Shown here: positions 24,502 to 33,751 of the stretch, one piece after another | Layout of the letters: each line of letters begins with the position of its first letter | How positions within the stretch are numbered: position 1 is the first letter of the stretch | Assembly (NCBI GenBank): GCA_027486585.1 | Contig: JAIXOU010000105.1 | Span: 40,945-104,944 of the forward strand | Direction of reading: 5' to 3' | DNA: 64,000 bases | Source: Verrucomicrobiaceae bacterium | Lineage (GTDB): Bacteria; Verrucomicrobiota; Verrucomicrobiia; Verrucomicrobiales; Verrucomicrobiaceae | The notes under the pieces: generated by a model | The model's database searches: none | What the model saw: the letters and a program-made list of their open reading frames with translations, nothing else | What the model was told of the DNA's origin: nothing | Position numbers and translations under genes: made by a program

Positions 24502-26394
24502 ATGTCCACGACCCGCCGTTCTGCCACTGAAGCCTACGAAAAGACAAACACACGCATTTTTCCGAGTTCGGGGGCTGCGGCCAAGGAACTAGCAGCGGAG
24601 GTGAGAAAGCTCATCGAAGAGCGGGCAAAGCAGGGAAAACATGTCGTGCTCGGAATGGCGACGGGATCAACCCCCGTGCCCTTTTATCGGGAACTTATTC
24701 GTCTTCATAAAGAGGAGAAGCTGAGCTTTAAAAATGTCATCACATTTAACCTGGATGAATACTATGGCCTGGGTGCTGACCATCCAGAAAGCTATGCGCG
24801 ATTCATGGCCGATCAGATCTTTGATCACATCGACATCCCCAAAGAGAATATCAATATCCCCAGTGGCAAGGTGGCCAGCGATCAGGTCTTTGCGCATTGC
24901 CGTGAGTATGAGGAAAAGATTGATGCGCTGGGCGGCATTGATCTTCAAATTCTAGGGATCGGGCGCACAGGTCACATCGGCTTCAACGAGCCAGGATCAA
25001 GCCGTGACTCTCTGACACGTCGTATCACGCTGGATCGTGTGACCCGCCAGGACGCCGCAGCCGACTTCCGTGGTGAAGAAAATGTGCCGCACTTTGCCAT
25101 CACGATGGGGGTAGGCACCATTCTACGCGGCAAAAAGCTGGTCCTTATGGCCTGGGGCGACAATAAAGCCGACATGGTAGCCAAAGCCGTGGAAGGTCCA
25201 GTGACAGAGGCTATTTCAGCCTCGTTCCTTCAGGGACATCCAGACGCGCATTTTTACATCGACACAGGTGCATCACGCGAGTTGACGCGCATTAAGCTGC
25301 CGTGGCTAGTAGGCCCAGTATCCTGGACGCCTCGTGAGACACGTCGTGCGGTCTGCTGGCAGGCTTTCCAAACAAAACGCCCCGTTTTGAAGCTGGTCGA
25401 TGAGCACTACAACGAACATGGCCTGAGCGATCTGCTCAGTGAGCAAGGCCCAGCTTATCAGCTCAATATCCGCATCTTTAACCAGATGCAGCACACCATC
25501 ACCGGCTGGCCAGGTGGCAAGCCAAATGAAGACGATACCTACCGTCCAGAACGCGCTAGTCCGTATCCGAAGCGCTGTCTGGTGCTCAGTCCTGAGCCAC
25601 AGGATGCTGTCGTCGCCATGGGTAGCACCATCGAACGACTCGGTGAACAAGGTAATGATGTACACATCGTGGCTATGACCTCTGGCAACCTTCGTGTCTC
25701 AGACGGCGAGGCAGATAAATTTGCTGGCACCTTGCAAGAGCTTGCTGGCGTGGTGGAAAATCCTGCGGCTTGGGGGCCACAAACAGCCTATGCCCGCGAA
25801 GCCCTACGCTTACTCGAGGAGAAAGGCGAGTTCGGTGAAGACCCGCCACTCATTCGTCAGCTTAAAGCACTGATTCTTCGCGGTGAATTACGTGATGCCG
25901 CCCATGCTTGCAGCGTCAGCACGGATCGCGTCGTTTTCATGGATCTACCCTTCTATGAACAGGGCCGCTATCGCCGATTCAAAAGCACCGAAGCTGATGT
26001 GGAGGCACTGGTAGAACTCTTGCGCGAGCACAAACCGCATCAAATCTATGCCACAGGTGATGCCGCAGATCCGAGCAGCGTGTCAGGTCTATGCTTTAAA
26101 GTGCTCACCGCAGCCCTGAAAGTCTGTGCCGCCGAAGAGTGGGCAGGAAATTGCAGCATCTGGCTGTATCGCGGCAAAGAAAAAGCGCTAGAGCCCCATG
26201 AAATCGACATGGCTATTCCGTTAAGTCCGATGCAGCTCGAGCGTAAAGCACGTGCGCTGTCACGATACGGCTCCTTGTCATCACTTGAGCTAGGCTCCCC
26301 TGAGTCGAATCGTCAAAATGCACGAAACTATGACGCATTGGGGCTTGCTGAGTATGAAGCCATTGAGTGCTTCCAGAAATGGCGTCGGGTCTAA
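24502..26394 (+). CDS. Glucosamine-6-phosphate deaminase fused to a PIG-L/LmbE-like domain
   Basis: 630 residues. The N-terminal NagB domain has TGSTPVPFYREL, FNLDEYYGL and GIGRTGHIGFNEPGS. It would convert glucosamine-6-phosphate to fructose-6-phosphate and ammonia. The C-terminal half (from about residue 350) resembles the PIG-L deacetylases, whose zinc motif HPDD is here EPQD (SPEPQDAVVAMGST), so metal binding seems lost. Similar fusions occur in Bacteroidetes. The catalytic Asp of E. coli NagB in NDGHIAFNEP is Thr here, a change I believe is common in the fused subfamily. Confidence 0.88.
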   Translation: MSTTRRSATEAYEKTNTRIFPSSGAAAKELAAEVRKLIEERAKQGKHVVLGMATGSTPVPFYRELIRLHKEEKLSFKNVITFNLDEYYGLGADHPESYARFMADQIFDHIDIPKENINIPSGKVASDQVFAHCREYEEKIDALGGIDLQILGIGRTGHIGFNEPGSSRDSLTRRITLDRVTRQDAAADFRGEENVPHFAITMGVGTILRGKKLVLMAWGDNKADMVAKAVEGPVTEAISASFLQGHPDAHFYIDTGASRELTRIKLPWLVGPVSWTPRETRRAVCWQAFQTKRPVLKLVDEHYNEHGLSDLLSEQGPAYQLNIRIFNQMQHTITGWPGGKPNEDDTYRPERASPYPKRCLVLSPEPQDAVVAMGSTIERLGEQGNDVHIVAMTSGNLRVSDGEADKFAGTLQELAGVVENPAAWGPQTAYAREALRLLEEKGEFGEDPPLIRQLKALILRGELRDAAHACSVSTDRVVFMDLPFYEQGRYRRFKSTEADVEALVELLREHKPHQIYATGDAADPSSVSGLCFKVLTAALKVCAAEEWAGNCSIWLYRGKEKALEPHEIDMAIPLSPMQLERKARALSRYGSLSSLELGSPESNRQNARNYDALGLAEYEAIECFQKWRRV

Positions 26395-26468
26395 CCGCCG
26401 ACTGTCATTTGATGCGCTCATCCTGTGATCCATGTCATAGCCGACTTGGCAGCTGCGTTTGGTGAGTC

Positions 26469-27131
26469 ATGATTTATCGCCGGCTGATCTTCATCATCCC
26501 CTTCCTGGTTTCGATTGCTGTTGCTGACGAAGGGGCTGTCTTGTTTCAAAACGTCTGTGCTCAGTGCCACGGTCCCAAGGGAGAAGGCAAGGAGGACGTG
26601 CGTGCACCCTCGATTGCCAATTTGCCGAATTGGTATGTAACCACTCAAGTGACTAATTTTCATGATGGCAAACGTGGCAGCGATATGAAGGTCGATCCTC
26701 AGGGTGCCCTGATGGCTTCGATTGCCAAAGCACTAAAGCCCGAGCAGGTCAAAGCCGTGGCGCTATATGTCGAGAAGCTACCACTCGTCGTACCAGCAAA
26801 GCGAGAGATCGACGGTGCAGATGTCGCCGCAGGACAGTTGTTATTTTATGAACGCTGCATGGAGTGCCACCGCTACAATGCCAGTGGCGAGATGGCCTTT
26901 GGCAGTCCACCGCTGGTAGGGCGCCAAGATTGGTATCTTTTAGCCCAACTCATGAAGTTTAAAAACCTGCATCGCGGCACCGCCAAAGGCGATGAAAAAG
27001 GCGCGAAGATGGTCCAAATGGCCGCCCTGTTTATCGAAGATGAAGCCGCCATGAAAAACGTCGTCAGCTACATCCTCACCCTCAATCCCATTCCGGAAGA
27101 AGAGACCCTTTTCAAAGCAAAGGATCAATAG
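26469..27131 (+). CDS. Diheme cytochrome c, c4-like, periplasmic
   Basis: 220 residues. A signal peptide (RRLIFIIPFLVSIAVA) is followed by two cytochrome c domains, each with a haem site: CAQCH near residue 35 and CMECH near 135. The GPKGEGKEDVRAPSIANLP and GSPPLVGRQDWY segments are typical of cytochrome c4-type and related small proteins. It would shuttle electrons in the periplasm. There is no oxidase or dehydrogenase beside it, so its partner is unknown. Confidence 0.9.
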   Translation: MIYRRLIFIIPFLVSIAVADEGAVLFQNVCAQCHGPKGEGKEDVRAPSIANLPNWYVTTQVTNFHDGKRGSDMKVDPQGALMASIAKALKPEQVKAVALYVEKLPLVVPAKREIDGADVAAGQLLFYERCMECHRYNASGEMAFGSPPLVGRQDWYLLAQLMKFKNLHRGTAKGDEKGAKMVQMAALFIEDEAAMKNVVSYILTLNPIPEEETLFKAKDQ

Positions 27132-27172
27132 CTGACAGCTGGGCGCATGGCTTAGCGTTGATGTCCTTCCCC

Positions 27173-28078
27173 ATGAAGATCTTTACGACTGCTCTTGCTG
27201 CTTTGACTTTGGTTACAGCGCTCAACGCTGCTGATACTGCGCCTGCTAAACCCAAGTGGCAAAAGGTGCTGCCGCAAACGCCAGCGGGGTTTACTTTAAA
27301 GACACTAGAGGTCGCCAAGTATCCTGAGCATACGGTGGAACTGTTTGTTTATGTGCCTGATGCGGAGGGTGTCTGGCCTTGCATTCTGGACATTCATGGT
27401 GGCGGATGGAAAGCCCGTCAGATCGAGTCTGATAAACCGATGATGGAGCGCCTTGCTGCTCGTGGATTTGTCACGGCACTGGTGACTTATCGACTCTCCA
27501 CTGAGGCAAAATACCCGGCGGCACTGCATGATTGCAAAGCAGCACTTCGTTGCCTGCGGGCTCATGCGAAGGAACTCAAGCTCGATCCTGAACGAATCGG
27601 CTGCATGGGTGGTTCTGCAGGCGGTCATCTGTCAGGTTTGACGGCAATGACTGCGGGTCTGCCTGAGTTTGAAGGAACAGGTCCGTTTCAAGATCAATCC
27701 AGTGCTGTGAAAGCCTGTATTGTCATGGCTGCTACTCAGGACATGCTGGCTGCGAATAGTGCCAAGACAAATGAGGGAGCCGTACTCTTCTTTGGAGCCA
27801 GTGCGCAGGATAAACCAGAAATCTACAAAGCAGCTTCCCCTATCACCCATGTTCGTGCTGGTGTGCCACCGACGATCTTCATCGAAGGCGAGAAAGACAC
27901 ACTGAAAATTGGACGTGCCGAGATGATGGAAAAGCTCAAAGCACTGGGGATTGAGACCTCCGTGCACACACTGAAATATGCCCCGCATCCTTTCTGGATG
28001 AGTGAGCCATGGTGCGGCGAGACGGTAGAAATAGCAGCCGCTTTTTTCAAAAAGCATCTCGGTGAGCCGGTAAAGTGA
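27173..28078 (+). CDS. Secreted alpha/beta-hydrolase, BD-FAE/esterase type
   Basis: The signal peptide KIFTTALAALTLVTALNA supports the ATG at 27173 (other starts at 27158 and 27161). The oxyanion-hole motif HGGGW and the nucleophile elbow GGSAGGH are visible. GEKDTL holds the likely acid Asp, and APHPFW the catalytic His. Family members cleave esters on hemicellulose or small acyl compounds. It follows the cytochrome gene by 41 bp, but no functional link is obvious. Confidence 0.9.
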   Translation: MKIFTTALAALTLVTALNAADTAPAKPKWQKVLPQTPAGFTLKTLEVAKYPEHTVELFVYVPDAEGVWPCILDIHGGGWKARQIESDKPMMERLAARGFVTALVTYRLSTEAKYPAALHDCKAALRCLRAHAKELKLDPERIGCMGGSAGGHLSGLTAMTAGLPEFEGTGPFQDQSSAVKACIVMAATQDMLAANSAKTNEGAVLFFGASAQDKPEIYKAASPITHVRAGVPPTIFIEGEKDTLKIGRAEMMEKLKALGIETSVHTLKYAPHPFWMSEPWCGETVEIAAAFFKKHLGEPVK

Positions 28079-28134
28079 AGTTGCAGCGTGTGGAGCTTGC
28101 GCCTGAGTGAGGCTCTGTCACACTCAGGGTTCAT

Positions 28135-28758
28135 ATGTCCACCATCGTCGTTGCCCAGAAAAACGGAGTCGCCTGCATTGGCGCAGATACCATGAGCTGT
28201 CTTGGCTCACTGCGCCAAAAGGCCCATCACATCGTTAATAAAACCAAGATCACCAAGGTCGCTGATAGCTACATTGGTCTGACCGGCACCTCTGCCAGTT
28301 TGGTGGTCATGAACAGTTACTTCTCTAATCCCGAGCGGCCTCGTGACTTCTCTAGCACGGATATGATTTTTGAGACTTTTCGCCATGCGCATCATTGGAT
28401 GAAGGCGGAGTACTTCATGACCACCATGGCCTCTAAAGATGAGGAATACGAGACCACTCAATTTTACGGGCTTGTCGCCAATCCACACGGCATCTTTGCT
28501 CTTTACTCTTACCGCAGTGCGCAGCAGTTCCATAAATTTTGGGCCGCAGGCTCGGGTCGCGACTACGCGCTGGGAGCCATGCAGAGCGTCTATGATCAGT
28601 ATGATGACGTAGTGGACATCGTTAAAGCCGGCTTGAGTGCCTCAGCAGAGTTTGATAGCGCCACAGGATCACCCTTCGAGATTTATAAATGTGATCTGAT
28701 TCAGCCTGCGCCTTCGATCAAGGCTTTTAAAGCCGTGAAGAAAGCGCGTAAAAAGTAG
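28135..28758 (+). CDS. Proteasome/HslV-fold (Ntn-hydrolase) protein
   Basis: 207 residues. The N-terminus STIVVAQKNGVACIGADTM resembles HslV (TTIVSVRRNG..) and other proteasome-like subunits. Met removal would expose Ser1 as nucleophile instead of Thr. Later segments with YIGLTGT and GLVANPHGIFALY fit the beta-strands of the fold, and ALGAM resembles the helix after the GSG turn. No HslU-type ATPase is nearby. It could be a self-compartmentalising protease of the Anbu/BPH type or a derived relative. Function unproven. Confidence 0.7.
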   Translation: MSTIVVAQKNGVACIGADTMSCLGSLRQKAHHIVNKTKITKVADSYIGLTGTSASLVVMNSYFSNPERPRDFSSTDMIFETFRHAHHWMKAEYFMTTMASKDEEYETTQFYGLVANPHGIFALYSYRSAQQFHKFWAAGSGRDYALGAMQSVYDQYDDVVDIVKAGLSASAEFDSATGSPFEIYKCDLIQPAPSIKAFKAVKKARKK

Positions 28759-28777
28759 GGTCGCTGATTTTTAATTC

Positions 28778-29203
28778 ATGAATACTGGGGATGCATCAAT
28801 TCAGGAGGAGAGTTTTCCTTTTGCACAGGAAGGCTATGCTTTGATGGCCTCAGCCTTCGAGGTTTATGGGGAATTGGGTGGTGGGCTGGCAAAGGACATT
28901 TATCAGGAAGCGATGGAGCATGAGCTAGGTCTGCGAGGCATCAGCTTTAATGTGAATCACGAAATGTCGGTCTTCTACAAAGGCGAGGAGCTGAAAAAAC
29001 GTTACACGCCTGATCTTCTGGTCAGTGGAGGCATCATTGTTGGGATTCAATCTACATCGGCCTTAACCAGCGAAGACTTCGCGCAGCACATGAACTACAT
29101 GCGTGTCTCATGCCAGTCGGTTGGTTACCTCATCAACTTTGGCCCCATTCATAAGGTCGAGTGGAAGCGAATCATTCTCCGCGAATTCATCGACAAAGAG
29201 TAG
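28778..29203 (+). CDS. GxxExxY-family protein with altered nuclease core
   Basis: 141 residues. The segment AFEVYGELGGGLAKDIYQEAMEHELGLRGI corresponds to the family's GxGxxExxYxxAlxxEL pattern with Glu replaced by Lys-Asp. The later PDLLV keeps the Asp, but the usual VELKA motif is VGIQST, so the acidic and Lys residues of the predicted nuclease core are missing. The C-terminal GYLINFG is conserved. Members are widespread but uncharacterised. It follows the Ntn-hydrolase gene by 19 bp. Confidence 0.75.
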   Translation: MNTGDASIQEESFPFAQEGYALMASAFEVYGELGGGLAKDIYQEAMEHELGLRGISFNVNHEMSVFYKGEELKKRYTPDLLVSGGIIVGIQSTSALTSEDFAQHMNYMRVSCQSVGYLINFGPIHKVEWKRIILREFIDKE

Positions 29204-29269
29204 TTCCTGGCCTGTTTTTCTTTTGAGTTTCTCAAGAGATTATATCAAATGCTGCGTTTAGTAGCATTC

Positions 29270-31273
29270 ATGAAATACCCTTTATTATCGTTCGCATTCG
29301 TCACTCTTGCCTTGGCCGACGGCGCTAAAGACAACGTTGCGGAGAACGTGCGGCCCATTCCACCTCCAGGCGTCGCTGTGCCAGAGGCGGATACGAAGGT
29401 GCTGACGCAGGGGCTCTCAGAGCTGCGCACGGCAATTGATGCTGCGGTCAAAGCGCAGGCAAAAAATCCTCAGTTACAGGATTTATTGCCAGATGTGGAA
29501 ATCTTCTACAAAGGCGTGGATTGGGCGCTCAAGTACAATGAAATCCATAAACTAACGGAGATCAAATCAGCGCAGGAAGCACTGGCTGAAGGCAAGCAAC
29601 GTGCAGAGCAGCTCAAAAACGGTCAGGCTCCGTGGACGAAGCAAAAAGGCCTAGTGGTGCGTGGCTATCGTTCTAAAATTGATGGCTCAGTGCAGCCCTA
29701 CGGCATGGTGATCCCAGAGTCTTATTCGGGGGCTCCTTCGCGCTTAGACGCTTGGTGTCATGGACGTGGAGAGACGCTCAGCGAACTCGCCTTCATTGAT
29801 CAAAGGCGTAAGCAGGTTGGTAATGTGGCTCCGGCCAATACGCTGGTGCTGCATCCCTACGGTCGCTACTGCTGTGCCAACAAATTCGCTGGTGAAGTGG
29901 ATCTAATTGAAGCACTGGAGCATGCGAAGAAGTTCTATGCTATTGATGAAGATCGCACGATCATTCGTGGCTTCAGCATGGGCGGAGCTGCAGCTTGGCA
30001 GTTTGCAGTGAACTACGCTGAAAAGTGGTGCGCCGCTAATCCCGGCGCAGGCTTTGCCGAGACACCCGAATTTCTAAATGTCTTCCAAAGTGAAGATGTC
30101 TCCAAAATCCCAACCTATGAAAAGACGCTCTGGCATTGGTACAACGCCACAGATAGTGCACTGAATCTTTTTCATGTACCAACGGTGGCCTACAGCGGCG
30201 AGATTGATAAACAAAAGCAGGCTGCCGACATCATGGAGAAATATCTCCGCATGGAAAATATCGATCTGGAGCATATCATTGGTCCGCAGACACCTCATAA
30301 AATTCATCCAGATTCGCTCATTGAAATAGAGAAGCGTCTGGCTGCTATTGCTGCTGTGGGACGGGATCGCACGCCGAGAGAGGTTCACTTCGCGACTTGG
30401 TTCTTGCGCTACAATACAATGCACTGGATCACGGTGGATGAGCTGGTGCAGCATTGGGAGCGCACGCGGATTCATGCTGAAATCACAGGCGATGCAGAGG
30501 TGACTATTAAAACCCAAAATACCAATGCTCTGACCATTAACATGCTGCCAGGCCACTGTCCGCTGAGTGTCCGTGAAAAGCCGACTGTCATCATCGACGG
30601 AGCTAAAATCGAAGTCCGGCGGCCAAAATCAGATCGCTCATGGCTGGTGCATTTGCGCCGCTCTGACGGAAAGTGGCAGCAATCTCTTAGAGCACACGAG
30701 GATGCTAAGCTGGTGAAACAGCATGGGCTTTCTGGTCCTATTGATGACGCCTTCATGGATAGCTTCCTTTTTGTGAAACCGACAGGTGCAGCACTGAATG
30801 CCAAAATCGGTGAATGGTCGAAGGCTGAAATGGAGCGCGCCGTGTTTGAGTGGCGTCGGCAGTTCCGTGGCGATGCTCCTGCAAAGGACGACAGCGCGAT
30901 CAACGATGCCGATATTGCAGGCAATAATCTCATCCTTTGGGGTGATCCTCAGAGTAATGCGGTGCTGGCTAAAGTGATCGCCAAGCTGCCGATCCAGTGG
31001 ACAAAGGACAAACTTGTGGCCAATGGCAAGACCTATGATGCGGCTCATCATGCGCCTGCGTTGGTGTATCCGAATCCGCTGAATCCAAAGCGCTACATCG
31101 TCATTAACAGCAGCTTCACTTATCGTGAATATGACTATCTGAACAATGCGCGCCAAATTGCCAAGCTGCCGGATTGGGCTGTGATCGATTTGAATCAGCC
31201 TAAGACGCCTCGGGCTCCAGGAGGCATCCTCGCTGCGGATTTCTTTGATGAAGCCTGGCAGTGGAAAAAATAG
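29270..31273 (+). CDS. Secreted alpha/beta-hydrolase (prolyl-oligopeptidase-like), large
   Basis: About 667 residues. Signal peptide KYPLLSFAFVTLALA (ATG at 29270, with another at 29249). The hydrolase domain spans the middle, with the nucleophile elbow GFSMGGAAAW and an earlier PYGRYC. EIDKQ may hold the acid, and PHKIHPDS a candidate His. A beta-rich C-terminal third follows. This resembles the large secreted peptidase or esterase proteins found in Planctomycetes and Verrucomicrobia. The substrate is unknown. Confidence 0.8.
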   Translation: MKYPLLSFAFVTLALADGAKDNVAENVRPIPPPGVAVPEADTKVLTQGLSELRTAIDAAVKAQAKNPQLQDLLPDVEIFYKGVDWALKYNEIHKLTEIKSAQEALAEGKQRAEQLKNGQAPWTKQKGLVVRGYRSKIDGSVQPYGMVIPESYSGAPSRLDAWCHGRGETLSELAFIDQRRKQVGNVAPANTLVLHPYGRYCCANKFAGEVDLIEALEHAKKFYAIDEDRTIIRGFSMGGAAAWQFAVNYAEKWCAANPGAGFAETPEFLNVFQSEDVSKIPTYEKTLWHWYNATDSALNLFHVPTVAYSGEIDKQKQAADIMEKYLRMENIDLEHIIGPQTPHKIHPDSLIEIEKRLAAIAAVGRDRTPREVHFATWFLRYNTMHWITVDELVQHWERTRIHAEITGDAEVTIKTQNTNALTINMLPGHCPLSVREKPTVIIDGAKIEVRRPKSDRSWLVHLRRSDGKWQQSLRAHEDAKLVKQHGLSGPIDDAFMDSFLFVKPTGAALNAKIGEWSKAEMERAVFEWRRQFRGDAPAKDDSAINDADIAGNNLILWGDPQSNAVLAKVIAKLPIQWTKDKLVANGKTYDAAHHAPALVYPNPLNPKRYIVINSSFTYREYDYLNNARQIAKLPDWAVIDLNQPKTPRAPGGILAADFFDEAWQWKK

Positions 31274-31315
31274 ACTGGTATTCTGTCTCTTGGATACGTT
31301 TAAATCTTCGTCGTC

Positions 31316-32524
31316 ATGAAACGATTCACTCTTTGTCTCTTGCTGCCGCTTCTGGCTTACGGTCAAACGACCGATAAGCCTAAAAAGTCAGCTTCATCAT
31401 TGCCAGAAGGTTTTCATGAATTGAAGATCGGCGATGCTGCGCCGGACTTTGAGTTGATTGGGGTCGATGAGGAGATGCATACTCTGAAGGAATATGCGAA
31501 AGCAGACTTCCTCATGATCGCTTTTTTGAGCAATCACTGCCCGACTTCACAGGCGGTCGAAGGGCGTATCAAGAAGCTGGTTAAAGACTACAAAAGCAAA
31601 GGCCTACAGCTAGTGGCGATCAATCCTAATGATCCAGCGGCCCTGCGCGCAGATGAGTTGGGTTACTCTGTTTACAATGATAGTTTCCCCGAGATGAAAC
31701 GACACGCCAAGGAGCAGGACTTTACTTTCCCGTATCTCTATGACGGTGAAACGCAGAAGACCACTTTAGCCTATGGCGGTCTGGCGACACCGCATGTTCT
31801 ACTTTTTGATAAAGAGCGCAAGCTTCGCTACCAGGGTCATCTAGACGATTCGCGCTACGCGGATGAAAGTACCGTGACCTCAAACGATGCGCGAAATGCC
31901 ATCGCCGCGCTTCTAGCAGGGAAACCAGTGCCGGTCGAAGTCACTAAACCGCATGGCTGCTCAACAAAGTGGATTGAAAAGCGTTCCCAAGTCACCGCAG
32001 ACAACGAAAAGTGGGAAAAGAGTGAAGTCGAAGTGGAATTGATCGACGCGAAAGGGGTGGCAGCTCTGCGCAAGAATGACACGAAGAAGGTCCGCATGTT
32101 TAACATCTGGGCGACTTGGTGCGGCCCATGCGTGAAGGAGTTTCCTGAACTCGTGGCCACTTCACGGAAGTTCGGCCTACGCGAGTTTGAGTTCATCAGC
32201 ATTAGCCTGGACGACCCGAAGACGATGCCTGACGTGAAAGCTTTCTTGGAAAAATACAACGCCGTCGTGCCAGACAAGATCAAGCCATCGCTTAAAGCCG
32301 AGGGCCGCAAAGGCAATGCCTATGTCTTCAATGAGTCGAACACCGACGGGCTCATTCAGGCGCTCGATCCCGAATGGCCAGGACCTATCCCGCACACCAT
32401 CGTAGTCGCGCCTGGTGGCGAGGTCATCTATCGTCATAACGGCATCGTTGATGGTGATGAACTACGTGCCAAAATTTTGGAAAACATGGGACGCTTTTTT
32501 GTTCCAGAAACCAGCACTCCATGA
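31316..32524 (+). CDS. Secreted double redoxin (AhpC/TSA-like plus TlpA-like)
   Basis: 402 residues with signal peptide KRFTLCLLLPLLAYGQ. The first thioredoxin fold (about 40-200) has NHCPTSQ, a single-Cys peroxiredoxin-like site. The second (about 250-395) has WATWCGPCVKEFPEL, a CGPC redox pair like TlpA/ResA. It would act on disulfides or peroxides outside the cytoplasm. Its stop overlaps the start of the next gene (ATGA), which indicates coupled expression. Confidence 0.9.
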   Translation: MKRFTLCLLLPLLAYGQTTDKPKKSASSLPEGFHELKIGDAAPDFELIGVDEEMHTLKEYAKADFLMIAFLSNHCPTSQAVEGRIKKLVKDYKSKGLQLVAINPNDPAALRADELGYSVYNDSFPEMKRHAKEQDFTFPYLYDGETQKTTLAYGGLATPHVLLFDKERKLRYQGHLDDSRYADESTVTSNDARNAIAALLAGKPVPVEVTKPHGCSTKWIEKRSQVTADNEKWEKSEVEVELIDAKGVAALRKNDTKKVRMFNIWATWCGPCVKEFPELVATSRKFGLREFEFISISLDDPKTMPDVKAFLEKYNAVVPDKIKPSLKAEGRKGNAYVFNESNTDGLIQALDPEWPGPIPHTIVVAPGGEVIYRHNGIVDGDELRAKILENMGRFFVPETSTP

Positions 32525-33141
32525 AGTCCCTATACCTCTTTGTCCTCCTTAGTTTCAGCCTCCATGCGCAGGAGTCGGCTAGCCCTAACGAGCTCTTTCG
32601 TGAGGGTGTCGATGCCTTCTACGCAGCTAAGCCAAAAGAGTCAGTAGCAGCCTTTGATAAGCTGATCGCCATTGTTCCTGATTCTAAACCGCAGCTCTGG
32701 CAGCGCGGTTTATCTCTCTACTACACGGGCGATTTCAAAGCTGGGCGTGAGCAATTTGAGACTCACCAGACGGTGAACACGGCTGATGTAGAAAATGCCG
32801 CCTGGCACTTCATCTGCGTGGCCAGGGCTGAAAACGTTGAGGCTGCGAGGAAGGCTTTGATTCCTATTGAAGGGGACACTCGCGTGCCGATGAAACAGGT
32901 TCATGAACTCTTTGCTGGCAAAGCCACAGTTGAGGACGTTCTAAAGGCAGCTGAATCAGGGGAAGGGGAAGCTTTAAAGAACCATCGTTGCTACGCCCAC
33001 TTGTATCTCGGACTCTACTTTGAAGCTTTGGGTGATGAGGCTAAAGCCAAAGAGCATATGCTGAAGGCCGCCAAGGATTTCAAAATGGATCATTACATGG
33101 GCAAATGCGCTCAGGTTCATGTCCAACTTCGCGGCTGGTGA
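32521..33141 (+). CDS. Secreted TPR-like protein
   Basis: 206 residues with a signal peptide (KSLYLFVLLSFSLHAQ). Helical pairs fitting TPR units are visible: LFREGVDAFYAAKPKESVAAF, then LWQRGLSLYYTGDFKAGREQ and AHLYLGLYFEALGDEAKAKEH. It is translationally coupled to the double redoxin and may be a binding partner. No specific function is known. Confidence 0.82.
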   Translation: MKSLYLFVLLSFSLHAQESASPNELFREGVDAFYAAKPKESVAAFDKLIAIVPDSKPQLWQRGLSLYYTGDFKAGREQFETHQTVNTADVENAAWHFICVARAENVEAARKALIPIEGDTRVPMKQVHELFAGKATVEDVLKAAESGEGEALKNHRCYAHLYLGLYFEALGDEAKAKEHMLKAAKDFKMDHYMGKCAQVHVQLRGW

Positions 33142-33182
33142 GCGGAGAAATAGAAATTTAAAATCGCTGCTTGCATGAACGA

Positions 33183-33204
33183 ACTTTCAGAAGTATCTGA
33201 AAGT
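33183..33204. promoter_or_regulatory. Palindromic operator 1 at the GbsR-type regulator start
   Basis: Perfect inverted repeat ACTTTCAGA, 4-nt spacer AGTA, TCTGAAAGT. The same arrangement, with matching core TTTCAGA...TCTGAAA, recurs at 33752-33773. It probably marks autoregulation. Confidence 0.75.
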
Positions 33205-33207
33205 AAT

Positions 33208-33729
33208 ATGCAAGATGAACCTGCCAATTGGGAAGCCGCCCGCGAAGAATTTATCGCGCAGTGGGGTGCCCTCGGCAGTAATTGGGGCATTAATCGGACC
33301 ATGGCCCAAATTCACGCGCTGCTCATGACGGCTCCCGACTCGATGTACACGGACGAGATCATGCTGCGTCTTCACATTAGCCGTGGCAATGCCAATACCA
33401 ATCTTAGGGAATTGGTCGGCTGGGGACTGATTCGGTTGGTGGTTAAAAAGGGCGAGCGTCGTGAGTATTTCGAAGCTGAAAAAGATGTCTGGAAGATGTT
33501 CTTAACCATTGCTAAAGAGCGCAAACGTCGGGAGCTTGATCCCGCGCTTGGTGTCCTGAAAGGCTGTGCGGAGCAGACCAAAAATGAAGGCGCTGGTCCA
33601 GGTCGTGACTTCCACAATCAAATGAAGGAACTCCAGGAATTTGTCGAGTTTGGCATGAAGGTTTCAGACACCGTTTCCAGCATGAAACATGCCTCTGCCC
33701 TGCAATGGGCCATGCGTTTGCTTGGATAG
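33208..33729 (+). CDS. GbsR/MarR-type transcriptional regulator
   Basis: About 173 residues. It resembles GbsR-like winged-helix regulators: AQWGALGSNWGINRTMAQIHALL, then a helix-turn-helix region MLRLHISRGNANTNLRELVGW and a wing VVKKGERREYF. An upstream ATG at 33175 adds 11 codons that contain operator 1. I favour 33208 because then the palindrome lies before the gene, but the choice is open. It probably represses itself and the following membrane-protein genes. Confidence 0.85.
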   Translation: MQDEPANWEAAREEFIAQWGALGSNWGINRTMAQIHALLMTAPDSMYTDEIMLRLHISRGNANTNLRELVGWGLIRLVVKKGERREYFEAEKDVWKMFLTIAKERKRRELDPALGVLKGCAEQTKNEGAGPGRDFHNQMKELQEFVEFGMKVSDTVSSMKHASALQWAMRLLG

Positions 33730-33751
33730 AGTTTCCCTTTTTTTAGACTTT

